Shown: positions 1-6,587 of the stretch, in pieces
Layout: the number at the start of each line of letters is the position of its first letter
How positions within the stretch are numbered: the first letter of the stretch is position 1
From: Gemmobacter sp.
GTDB taxonomy: Bacteria > Pseudomonadota > Alphaproteobacteria > Rhodobacterales > Rhodobacteraceae
DNA length: 6,709 nt
NCBI GenBank assembly: GCA_003509785.1
Contig: DOMY01000065.1
Coordinates: 1-6,709, forward strand
Direction of reading: 5' to 3'
The notes under the pieces: generated by a model
Seen by the model: only the letters and a program-made list of their open reading frames with translations
The model's database searches: none
What the model was told of the DNA's origin: nothing
Program-made: the position numbers and the translations under genes

Positions 1-3000
1 AGTCCTGCACGGGTTACGCCGAAGCGGTTGCGCAATTCCTTGGAAGCCTTGCCGCCGGGGGCTGACAGACCGAGCGCCACGGTTTCGGAGGCGACCAGCC
101 TGAACTGGCGCTGGCCGCGTGCATCCGTGCTTTCCTCTACGCGCTCGATGGGCAGCGGTTGGCCACTGCTGGACACCGTATTGATGACAGGCGAGAAATT
201 CACCGCTGGCTGGCCGTTGGCGGCGGCGGGCGCCGTCGGCCAGGATACCGGCAGAGACGACACATGGCCGCCCTGTTGATAGCCCTTGGCAGTGCCTTTC
301 CTGATCGCCTCCAGCGTCGGAACACCGATCCGCGCTGTGGCGGCCGCGTCGAAGACATATTCCCGGCCATGCACAACACCAGCGATCTGCGAGGGGTCAT
401 GCCCGCCGGTCCAGCCGCCACCGGCAAAGCCAGGAATGCCGATCATCCCGGCAAAACCGCTCGCCAGCGCGCCCAGCAGCCCACCGCCACCAGCCCCGCC
501 ACCGCTGAGCGCCTGGCCGAGCATGGCGCCGAAGCCTTCGAAGCCAGTGCCAAGAGTTCCCAGCCCCTGACCGGCCGTGGCAACTGCACCCTCGAACTGC
601 GACATGGCCGTCTCGGCCGAGGCGAGGCGCGTGGGCCAGCTGGATGCCATGGCGTCGGTTGATGGGATTTCGAACTTGCGCATCCACACATCGGCAGCTT
701 CCGCAGTCGTCTGAGTGCCCATGAGATCATCGAAAGCGCCACGATGCGTGGACATCAGTTCTTTCCAGACAAAGTCCAGCTGCCCGCGTACATCGCCGAG
801 ACCTTGCATGCCGCCAACGGCGTCCAGAAGGCCTTGGCCCCGGCTGGCGTGATGCTGAAACAAACCGAAACTGGTGGGGGCGCCATTCTTGAAGTCGCCT
901 TGTGCCATCGGATTAAAAGCGCTCTCGCCCGCGACATTGCCCATGATTCCGGCGATCTGGTGCGGCTTCAGCCCTTTGCCTGCGAAATATGACCAAATCT
1001 GACTTTGCACGGCAGGCGAGCCACCCAGGGGCATGCCGGGCATATTGCTTGCGTGCGGGAAGTTCGCATTGGCGGGCTGACCCAGCCCCGTGGTGGAAAT
1101 CGTGACACTACCGGCCGTCACGGTCATCGATGCGACGCTGGCGGCCTGGGCGGCAAGCTGGCTTTCGTTGACTGTGGGCGCCTTGCCCGTCAGCCTGTCC
1201 CAGACCCCCGAAATGCCCCCCACATCGGCTAGTGTGGGTTGGTTCGTGCCAAGGACTGCGTTCTTCAGCGGGTTACGGGCACCCAGTTCCACAAGCAGAC
1301 CGGCGGCTTCATTCGCAAAGCTCTCCAGTGCACCGCCGAAATCCCCCTTCAGAAGCGCATCGAATGGCCCATCGATGGCCGCTTCGGACGCCTGCCGTAC
1401 CCGGTCCCAAGCCTCGGTCTGGCGTTCAAGTTCCTGACGGAGTTCTGCACCCGCAACTGCTTCGTCGCGCATCTTCTGGGCCATGCTGCCGGTGGCGCCG
1501 GTTTCGCGGATCTCTTTTTCGGCTTCATAAAGGGCCAGAACCCGGGCGCGCACGGCTTCGGACTGGCCCAGCAACGCCAGCTCGAGCTGCAGCATGGCCA
1601 TGCTTTCGCCTTGGGATTTCGTGTAATCCTGCATGGCGGAGGCCTGCCGCGCGAGCTTCTCGGACAGGGCCTGTTCGAAATACGCCTTGCGCAGCTGGTC
1701 GATGATGCTGAGGAGATCCGTCTTTTCCTTGCCCTCGGCCGCCGCCGCGGCAGCGATCAACGGGCGGAGCGTCAGCTCTTCCTGCAGCAGCCGGTTCATG
1801 TCCTCGGCCTTGACTGTGCCCGCTGCCACCTGTGCGGTCAGGCGCTGGCGGATATTGACCTCGGCGCGCATGTCGGCGGTTTGCGTGGCGGCACTGGCCA
1901 GCGCCTGACCCATGACCTGATTGCGTGCGCGCAGTGCGGCGGTTTCGATTTCGGTGGACGAGACCTCCTGATCCGCCATCTGCAGCCGGGTGCGGCGCGC
2001 CTCCAGTTCGGCCCGCAGCAGGGGGTTCCGCTCCGCCTGGATGCGGATGTCCAGCTCATCCAGTTCCGCGAGGCGGGCCTGCTTGTTGGCCAGCGCGTCC
2101 AGCATCCGCAGTTGGGTATCCAGCACCTCCCGGGTCAGACCCTGCTGGCGCTCGCTCATACCTGAGCCGGTGGCGAGCCCGGACATCATGGCTGCAGTGG
2201 AGTTCTCCAGATCCTGACGGCGCTGCGCCGACGATATGACCGGCGATCCTGCCGCAATGTCCCATGCTGCCCGGCCGCGCTGCTCGCCTGCCGCGCGCTG
2301 CCGCTGATAATTGGCATCGCGCGCCATGTAGCCTTGTGCGGCCCGAATGGCGTTCATCTGGACGCGGGCCTGATCCAATACGGATTGATTGGCCAGCCAC
2401 GACGGGCGCGCAGACTGCCGCTCGATCTCGGCCGCAGCATTGGTGCGCGCGTCGTCCAGCGTCGGCCCCTCGACCGCACGGTCGATCGCACGGCCCATCC
2501 AGTCAAAGGCGTTGGATGCCCCGGTGGCGACGCTGTTCCAGGCGCGGCCCAATGCGGTGGTGGCCGCTTCCGCATCCGCCAGCTTGCCCGTCAGGCCATC
2601 GATCAGAACAGCTTGAGCTTCCTGGACGCGGTTCTGCGCCGCCAGGTTGCGGGCGCGTTCCACGGTTGCTGCATCCAGCAACCCATATTGCTTCGACAGA
2701 GCTTCAGCGGCCTTGGCCGGGTCGGCGAACATGCTTGCCAATGCGTCGCCTGCGTCACCGGCTGCCAGGCCAACCGTGGCGCCAAAGTCCTTGGAGATCC
2801 CGATCAGGCGGGCAAAGTTCTCGTGGCCGATCTTGCCCGTGCGCAGGAAGGCCACTTCCATCTGCCGCGCCGCGCTGATCGATATCCCGGCTGCTGAAGA
2901 ACCGGCCAGTGCCGCCGCCTCCATCTGCTCCAGGCTGCCCGCAGTGGCGCGGCCCAATCCTGCGGCGGCGGTTTCCACCGCCTTTGTCGAGGCCAGATAG

Positions 3001-3845
3001 TCGTTCCACGCCTTGAGGCCGATCAGTACGGCGGCAGCGGTTCCAGCGGTCACCAGTCTGACGCCAGTCAGCGCACCACGAACGGCCTGCAGCGTGCGAC
3101 CGACGCCACCATATGCGTCAACAATCTGTGGCCCTTGTTGCAGGAAGACCTGCATCGGCGGCATGCCCAGCAACAAGCTCTGAACGGTATCATTCACCTG
3201 CATCATCAGGTTGCGCTGCTCATGGGCTTGCAGCTTGATCGTGCCGGTATGACCGCGGGTTGCCTGCTCGGCCCGGCGGATGCTCTCCACGGTGCGATCA
3301 TACCCAATTCGCAAGCGATCCTGGACGTCACTGGCTTCGGCATCGCTCAGCGCGCCCCCCTTGCGGGCCTTGCGCAGGTTTTCCAGCTCATCCTGATAGT
3401 GCTTTTCTGCTGCGACCATCGGAAGGTATCGCGCGCGGAGCGCGGCCTTTTCCTGATCAGAAAGCCCCGGTGGGATCACAGGCGCAGGGGCTGGAACAGG
3501 CAGGCTGGGTGGGACAATGGAGGCAGGGCCTGACGGCGCATTCGCGGGCCGGGGCATTGCCGGCGCGGCTGTTGGCAGCATTTTCGGTGCAGTGGCGCCG
3601 GTAGCCTGGGCAACCTCCTCCCTTGCCTTTTTTGAAGCAGCGGCCAGATCCTGCTGGGCAAGTGCAGCCTTCTTTGCTGCGTCGGCATCTCGAACGAGAG
3701 CGGCGGCATGAGCATCGGTAACCGCTGTGGTCTGGCCCGTCACCGCACCGATCGACCCCAGCTCACCCTTCAGCTCTGCCACAGCCGCCTTGGCAGCCGC
3801 GATCTGGGTCTTGAAGATGATTTCCACATTGAAGGCGGCAGTCAT
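1..3845 (-). CDS. Phage tail tape measure protein with an internal tail-lysozyme-like domain (3' end outside window)
   Basis: This protein sets tail length, is the scaffold on which tube subunits assemble, and is probably released into the cell envelope at infection. The frame runs 1281 codons from ATG 3845 to the window edge with no stop. The start is well supported: GGAGG lies 7 bases upstream and the ATG overlaps the previous stop as ATGA. Residues 1-80 are helical and Ala/Lys-rich. Residues 85-127 are a Pro/Ala linker. Residues about 212-430 resemble the prophage tape measure family (TMP_2), including VFLQQGPQIVDAYGG at 233-247, followed by a hydrophobic stretch at 258-277. Residues 563-800 look like long charged coiled coils. 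Residues 823-860 resemble the lambda gpH C-terminal region. Residues 943-1065 look like a tail lysozyme. Residues 1103-1144 are Gly-rich, and 1140-1165 carry the common GFAGGG...VHGREYV motif. The last codons (GLSAPGG..LRNRFGV) look close to a natural C terminus. The family call is firm; domain edges are approximate. Confidence 0.93.
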   Translation of the reverse strand, partial: MTAAFNVEIIFKTQIAAAKAAVAELKGELGSIGAVTGQTTAVTDAHAAALVRDADAAKKAALAQQDLAAASKKAREEVAQATGATAPKMLPTAAPAMPRPANAPSGPASIVPPSLPVPAPAPVIPPGLSDQEKAALRARYLPMVAAEKHYQDELENLRKARKGGALSDAEASDVQDRLRIGYDRTVESIRRAEQATRGHTGTIKLQAHEQRNLMMQVNDTVQSLLLGMPPMQVFLQQGPQIVDAYGGVGRTLQAVRGALTGVRLVTAGTAAAVLIGLKAWNDYLASTKAVETAAAGLGRATAGSLEQMEAAALAGSSAAGISISAARQMEVAFLRTGKIGHENFARLIGISKDFGATVGLAAGDAGDALASMFADPAKAAEALSKQYGLLDAATVERARNLAAQNRVQEAQAVLIDGLTGKLADAEAATTALGRAWNSVATGASNAFDWMGRAIDRAVEGPTLDDARTNAAAEIERQSARPSWLANQSVLDQARVQMNAIRAAQGYMARDANYQRQRAAGEQRGRAAWDIAAGSPVISSAQRRQDLENSTAAMMSGLATGSGMSERQQGLTREVLDTQLRMLDALANKQARLAELDELDIRIQAERNPLLRAELEARRTRLQMADQEVSSTEIETAALRARNQVMGQALASAATQTADMRAEVNIRQRLTAQVAAGTVKAEDMNRLLQEELTLRPLIAAAAAAEGKEKTDLLSIIDQLRKAYFEQALSEKLARQASAMQDYTKSQGESMAMLQLELALLGQSEAVRARVLALYEAEKEIRETGATGSMAQKMRDEAVAGAELRQELERQTEAWDRVRQASEAAIDGPFDALLKGDFGGALESFANEAAGLLVELGARNPLKNAVLGTNQPTLADVGGISGVWDRLTGKAPTVNESQLAAQAASVASMTVTAGSVTISTTGLGQPANANFPHASNMPGMPLGGSPAVQSQIWSYFAGKGLKPHQIAGIMGNVAGESAFNPMAQGDFKNGAPTSFGLFQHHASRGQGLLDAVGGMQGLGDVRGQLDFVWKELMSTHRGAFDDLMGTQTTAEAADVWMRKFEIPSTDAMASSWPTRLASAETAMSQFEGAVATAGQGLGTLGTGFEGFGAMLGQALSGGGAGGGGLLGALASGFAGMIGIPGFAGGGWTGGHDPSQIAGVVHGREYVFDAAATARIGVPTLEAIRKGTAKGYQQGGHVSSLPVSWPTAPAAANGQPAVNFSPVINTVSSSGQPLPIERVEESTDARGQRQFRLVASETVALGLSAPGGKASKELRNRFGVTRAG
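651..1019 (-). other. Predicted tail-lysozyme (peptidoglycan hydrolase) domain within the tape measure protein
   Basis: This covers residues about 943-1065 of the tape measure. It opens with QIWSYFAGKGLKPHQIAGIMG (from 949), runs into N970-V-A-G-E974-S-A-F-N-P979, then SFGLFQHH and a closing helix with DVWMRKFEIPS (1052-1062). The order IWxYF, KGL, IAGIMGN, ES.FNP and GLFQ is what I recall of the phage tail lysozyme family related to the phi29 gp13 N-terminal domain (Phage_lysozyme2). E974 would be the catalytic acid. Such domains cleave the glycan strand locally so that the tail can cross the cell wall. The assignment is by motif recall, not by a search; enzymatic activity is inferred. Confidence 0.75.
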
Positions 3846-4581
3846 GCCTTAGCCTCCGAGAAAACCTGTAGGGCAGCGGCTTCCATGGCACGAAGGTCTG
3901 CGAAAACCTCATCGCGGAAGCCGAAGCGGCGCAGGACAATATCAACTGCCGGATAGTCAAGCCCGAGCCAGATCAGACCAGCCAGCGTGCCAGCAGCGCG
4001 CCATTGGGTTTCGACGGCGAGAAACGCCGTCAGAACGTCCCAATTGCTGTCCCAGACCCCAAACATATCATCGTCCTTGATGCTGACCGGATCGACCGAT
4101 TGGCCGAGCATCGCGAACTGATCCGCAAGCTCGGCGTCGATCTGCAGGGGCTGACGATCATCAGCCCGTCCGAGGCGCGCGCGAGCCCAGGCCCGCGCGG
4201 CCTCCTTCAGTTTCCCAGGCGCGCCTCGATGCCCATCATGCTTTCGGCATAGGCGGCATTGACGGCATTCCTGAACCACATCAGCTGCAGGGCCGCGCGC
4301 AGGGTGGTTTCGCTGAACGGCACGGGGTTGCCGTTGCCATCGACCACCCCATCCCAGCCGGTCACAATATCCAGCATCTGAGCGACCTCGGTTTCGTGGC
4401 GCGCACGATCAGAAGTCAGGTCTGCATAGGCCTCCTGGGCGGCAATCGCCGCGTCTCGTGGTTGGGCCACGAACTGCAGCTTCAGCTCCTGCTCCTGAAA
4501 CTTTCCGGCTGTGTCAGGATCTGGCACCCGGACGGTGACGGGCCACCAGTAGGTCGGTTTTTCAACAAGGGCGAATTTCAT
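3842..4581 (-). CDS. Tail assembly chaperone, long (GT-like) form made by -1 frameshift
   Basis: This is the predicted fusion made when ribosomes slip back one base at GGGAAAC (4216-4210). The first 124 residues are those of the short form. Decoding resumes with CTG at 4210 and adds 122 residues, giving 246 in all. In lambda the equivalent gpGT is a minority product whose T part binds tail tube subunits while the G part coats the tape measure. The added part contains VWDSNW (176-181), TQWR (192-195) and GLDY (207-210), a pattern I associate with the DUF1799 family of phage tail proteins found just before tape measure genes. The downstream frame has no convincing start of its own: its first available initiator lies inside the short-form gene and lacks a clear ribosome site. 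That supports production by frameshifting. The stop overlaps the tape measure ATG. Confidence 0.85.
3853..3857 (-). promoter_or_regulatory. Ribosome binding site of the tape measure gene
   Basis: Read on the minus strand, GGAGG at 3857-3853 is followed by a 7-base spacer (CTAAGGC) and ATG at 3845. It is the strongest Shine-Dalgarno match I found at any start in the window and fixes the tape measure start. It lies within the last codons of the frameshifted chaperone. Confidence 0.8.
4172..4216 (-). promoter_or_regulatory. Programmed -1 ribosomal frameshift signal (slippery heptamer plus hairpin)
   Basis: On the minus strand the heptamer G GGA AAC (4216-4210) is in the correct register: the zero frame reads CTG GGA AAC TGA. 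After a 5-base spacer (4209-4205) a GC-rich hairpin follows. Bases 4204-4200 pair with 4172-4176, position 4177 is bulged, and 4199-4191 pair with 4178-4186 with one G-U pair, closing a 4-base CTGG loop at 4190-4187. That is 14 pairs by eye; no folding energy was computed. Slipping by -1 enters the frame that stays open to 3842. Heptamer, spacer length and stem match the accepted layout of bacterial -1 signals; lambda G/T uses the closely related GGGAAAG. Confidence 0.88.
4207..4581 (-). CDS. Tail assembly chaperone, short (G-like) form
   Basis: This 124-residue protein lies between the tail tube and tape measure genes, where lambda has gene G. It is expected to bind and protect the tape measure before tube assembly and to be absent from the finished tail. 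The ATG at 4581 (protein begins MKFALVEKPTYWW) has a purine-rich GAGAGAG upstream with workable spacing. A TTG six codons further upstream is possible but less likely. The protein starts with a short beta-like segment (YWWPVTVRVP) and continues helical and charged. There are no membrane segments or cysteines. It ends in LGN with TGA directly after the slippery heptamer. Sequence alone does not name the family; position and the frameshift signal make the case. Confidence 0.85.
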   Translation of the reverse strand: MKFALVEKPTYWWPVTVRVPDPDTAGKFQEQELKLQFVAQPRDAAIAAQEAYADLTSDRARHETEVAQMLDIVTGWDGVVDGNGNPVPFSETTLRAALQLMWFRNAVNAAYAESMMGIEARLGN

Positions 4582-4629
4582 GATGGGCTCTCTCGGCAAG
4601 ACATGATCGGAGTGGGGCAGTCTGGAGGG
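4582..4629 (-). other. Short intergenic spacer between tail tube and chaperone genes
   Basis: These 48 bases are the only non-coding gap I see in the window. It holds the purine-rich ribosome site of the chaperone gene. I see no hairpin with a T-run and no credible promoter boxes, so tube and chaperone are probably on one transcript. Confidence 0.6.
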
Positions 4630-5565
4630 TCAGCGGATGACGATCTCGACCTCGTCGAGGCCAGTGGCCGGGCACAGCGCCAGGGGAAGGCTGTAGTTGG
4701 CGATGTTGTTGGACTGGCCGATCGTCGGGCGCCCGATCTCGATCGCGGGCGCATTCACTTCGACGATGTTCCCGTCTACCTTGCCATGCTGGAAGGTCAG
4801 CAGGTCGCGGGTGCGGCTCTTTGCCAGCGTGAACCAGTCGATTTCTGCGATCGGCCGGGCCTCAACGACCGCCGTGCCGGTGGATTGGCGGTCGGTGATC
4901 AGCATGCGCTCATCCCCGATCAGGAAGCGGGGGGTGACTGTATTGCCCAGATCGATCGACAGGCTTTCCGCCACGGATGTCCAGCCGTGCAGCGTCATGG
5001 TGCTATTGGCCTTGGTCACCGGCAGCGGGTCGATCCAGCCCGTTTTCACAACGGGCGGCATGGCACCGATATCGGAAATCTGGCCCAACAGCCCGGTGTA
5101 GGTGAAACGGAAGGTAGGGATGCCCAAAGCGGCAAAGTTCATTGCAACATTGGCTCGACCGCCCAGCAGCACATGGCGGGTCTTGTCCATTACGAAATAG
5201 AGACTGCCCGTCTCCTGACCATCATCGACGATCGAATAGGCGACAGAGCTGCCCCCTGCGATAGTCTCGGCCATGCCGCAGACCCGCAGCAGCGATCCGA
5301 ACTTCGGCACCGAGCCTGCTGCACCGGCTCCAGCGATCTCGACATCCATCTCGAGCCGACCATAGAGGCCCGCCAGGATGATGCCCTGATTGCCCAGATA
5401 GGGCAGGATCAGGTCGCGACTGATTTCCTGGCCTTCCATCGGCGTGAAAGTGACGTTCTTGCCGATGATGGCATCGGCAGCGGCGGGGGTTGCATCGGTG
5501 CCCTCGACCGTCTCGATCTTGTGGAGGACGGCCATCTTCTTGAAGCGGCGGGGAGCCATTGCCAT
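4630..5565 (-). CDS. Phage tail tube (major tail) protein
   Basis: This 311-residue protein should polymerise into the hollow tube through which DNA passes. It matches what I know of a phage tail tube family of about 300 residues (Phage_tube_2 type). Residues 16-27 read KIETVEGTDATP and 39-51 TFTPMEGQEISRD. Further on are a LLRVCG..ET segment, a central FRFTYTGLLG strand, a DLGNTVTPR..IGDERMLITDR segment, and the C-terminal DEVEIVIR. It has the alternating Gly- and Thr-rich beta pattern of tube subunits and no signal peptide or membrane helix. ATG 5565 is chosen because it forms a TGA-CC-ATG junction with the previous gene and has AAAGG about 10 bases upstream; ATG 5559 and ATG 5535 are alternatives. 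I see no contractile-sheath gene next to it, which favours a siphovirus-like tail. Confidence 0.9.
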   Translation of the reverse strand: MAMAPRRFKKMAVLHKIETVEGTDATPAAADAIIGKNVTFTPMEGQEISRDLILPYLGNQGIILAGLYGRLEMDVEIAGAGAAGSVPKFGSLLRVCGMAETIAGGSSVAYSIVDDGQETGSLYFVMDKTRHVLLGGRANVAMNFAALGIPTFRFTYTGLLGQISDIGAMPPVVKTGWIDPLPVTKANSTMTLHGWTSVAESLSIDLGNTVTPRFLIGDERMLITDRQSTGTAVVEARPIAEIDWFTLAKSRTRDLLTFQHGKVDGNIVEVNAPAIEIGRPTIGQSNNIANYSLPLALCPATGLDEVEIVIR

Positions 5566-5567
5566 GG

Positions 5568-5732
5568 TCAGCGACCTTTCTTCTTGGTTTCAGCGTTCGC
5601 GAGTTCTGACGCGTCAGGAATGGCGAGCGCAGGTTCGGCGGCCTCGGTTTCCTGACGGGCTTCGGGGGTCAGCTCGCCGGTTTCGGGGCTGCGGGTGTAT
5701 CGACCGCCTGCGGTGGGGCGCGGGTTGGACAT
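5568..5732 (-). CDS. Small charged tail-module protein of unknown function
   Basis: This 54-residue protein starts MSNPRPTAGGRYTR and ends TKKKGR. Its middle is rich in Glu, Ala and Pro and looks disordered. Two ATGs are possible. ATG 5738 overlaps the previous stop as ATGA, but the GGAG at 5743-5740 would be only one base away. ATG 5732 has the same GGAG at 7 bases and forms the TGA-CC-ATG junction also seen at the next gene, so I prefer it. Small proteins with a short GG.Y.R.P.TG.L-like N terminus often lie just before tail tube or sheath genes in prophages (DUF2635-like proteins in Mu relatives). That resemblance is positional and weak. It could be a tube-assembly accessory; no function is assigned. 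Confidence 0.75.
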   Translation of the reverse strand: MSNPRPTAGGRYTRSPETGELTPEARQETEAAEPALAIPDASELANAETKKKGR

Positions 5733-5734
5733 GG

Positions 5735-6166
5735 TCATGCTCCGTTGAGATAGCGGGCTGTTTCCCAGGTCTGAATGTAGACACTGGTGTTCTGGCTAAG
5801 CCGCCCGCCTTCGCAGCCAACCAGCGCCACTTCTTCGGCCAGCTCGTCGGGCTCCCAGCCTGCCAGAGCCGTCTCGATCTGGGATTTGTAGCCCTCAAAC
5901 CGCAGCACGCGTTCGGCGCCGCGCAGGTCGTCATCCAGGCGGATCAGGAAGGCGGTCAGGAACTCGACATGCACCAGCTGACGAAAGCCGCCGGTCATCA
6001 GCTGGTTAGGCTCGGCAACCTCCCGATGAGGCGCCACGAAGGCGGCACCACTACGCGGCGCGGTGCCCTTTTCCAGAACGCCGATATGCTCGATCACCTC
6101 GACCGACGGGAGATCGGGCGCCTGGGATTGCAGACGGGCCTGCACCAGTGTCAGGATCGACGTCAT
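5735..6166 (-). CDS. Gp37/DUF1834-like phage protein, probable tail terminator or completion protein
   Basis: This 143-residue protein lies directly after the DUF1320 gene, where Mu-like and many siphovirus-like prophages carry a Gp37/DUF1834 or tail-terminator protein. Such proteins cap the head-proximal end of the tube and help join it to the head. Supporting features are the N-terminal helix (SILTLVQARLQSQ), the central strand-rich part (QLVHVEFLTAFLIR), and a later segment with ALAGWEPDELAEEVALVG followed by an aromatic C terminus (VYIQTWETARYL). The start ATG 6166 overlaps the upstream stop as ATGA and is preceded by a G-rich stretch at about 8 bases. A GTG three codons upstream (6175) is possible but has no better ribosome site. 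No membrane segment is visible. The exact family name is less certain than the tail role. Confidence 0.75.
   Translation of the reverse strand: MTSILTLVQARLQSQAPDLPSVEVIEHIGVLEKGTAPRSGAAFVAPHREVAEPNQLMTGGFRQLVHVEFLTAFLIRLDDDLRGAERVLRFEGYKSQIETALAGWEPDELAEEVALVGCEGGRLSQNTSVYIQTWETARYLNGA
5740..5743 (-). promoter_or_regulatory. Ribosome binding site that decides the start of the small protein
   Basis: GGAG on the minus strand (5743-5740), within AACGGAGC, lies 7 bases before ATG 5732 but only 1 base before ATG 5738. This spacing favours initiation at the second ATG. Confidence 0.6.
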
Positions 6167-6585
6167 TCCCGCCACCCCCGCAGGTCGAAATGCGGTGGCG
6201 GATGCGATGCGACGAAAGATCCACTGGTCTGGCTCGCCTCGGGTGCGATGCCGGCAACATCCTGCAGCACGTGCTTCCCGGCCTGAACATCGCGCAGGGT
6301 GGCGATGGCATCCTTGTAATCCCGCACGACATAGTCGGGCGGTCCATAGCGGTGCAGCCAGTAACGGGCGATCGACACCGCCCAGGGACGCACCAGATCG
6401 GTCGCCGTAGACAGCGGCAGGGCATATTTGGCGCCGACATAGCCGTTGACGATATTGTCGGCATGGGTCAGCGCGGCATCGACAACATCCGTATCGGCAA
6501 TGCCATCCCCGTCGCGATCCGCAATTTCAAGGATTTCAGACTGGCCTGCGCGTTCGACGAGATCTTCAAGCGATGCATAAGCCAT
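6163..6585 (-). CDS. DUF1320 (gp436-family) phage head-tail connector-region protein
   Basis: This 140-residue protein shows the family hallmarks: an N-terminal MAYASLEDLVERAG; a DRDGDGIAD stretch at 23-31; an alpha-helical middle with DAALTHADNIVNGYVGAKYALPL; then VRPWAVSIARYWLHRY and VRDYKDAIATLRDVQAGK. Proteins of this family (Mu gp36 and relatives) lie between the major capsid gene and the tail genes and are thought to act at the head-tail joint. The start ATG 6585 agrees with the family N terminus and with a TGA-CC-ATG junction upstream. The frame stays open further upstream to 6678, but that extension is Arg/Pro-rich and unlike the family. No clear Shine-Dalgarno is seen, which fits translational coupling. 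The stop overlaps the next ATG. Confidence 0.88.
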   Translation of the reverse strand: MAYASLEDLVERAGQSEILEIADRDGDGIADTDVVDAALTHADNIVNGYVGAKYALPLSTATDLVRPWAVSIARYWLHRYGPPDYVVRDYKDAIATLRDVQAGKHVLQDVAGIAPEASQTSGSFVASHPPPHFDLRGWRE

Positions 6586-6587
6586 GG

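Noticed and set aside
1239..2165. Plus-strand open frame of 308 codons
   Set aside because: Antisense to the coiled-coil region of the tape measure. Its Gln/His/Leu-rich product mirrors the opposite strand's Glu, Gln and Leu codons and shows no domain.
3842..4279. Downstream chaperone frame as an independent gene
   Set aside because: Its upstream residues (Cys/Arg/His-rich) overlap the short-form gene out of frame and there is no clear ribosome site. The frameshift explains it better.
4207..4599. Chaperone start at TTG 4599
   Set aside because: A rare start codon with no better ribosome site than ATG 4581, whose product begins with a normal MKFALVEKP.
4578..4604. Eight-codon leader peptide (ATG 4604) whose TGA overlaps the chaperone ATG
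   Set aside because: Too short, with no ribosome site; expected by chance in a spacer of this size.
4396..5655. Plus-strand open frame of 419 codons
   Set aside because: It lies antisense to the tail tube gene and most of the chaperone gene, both of which match known tail families. Its protein is His/Arg/Gly-rich with no recognisable domain; such shadows are common opposite GC-rich genes.
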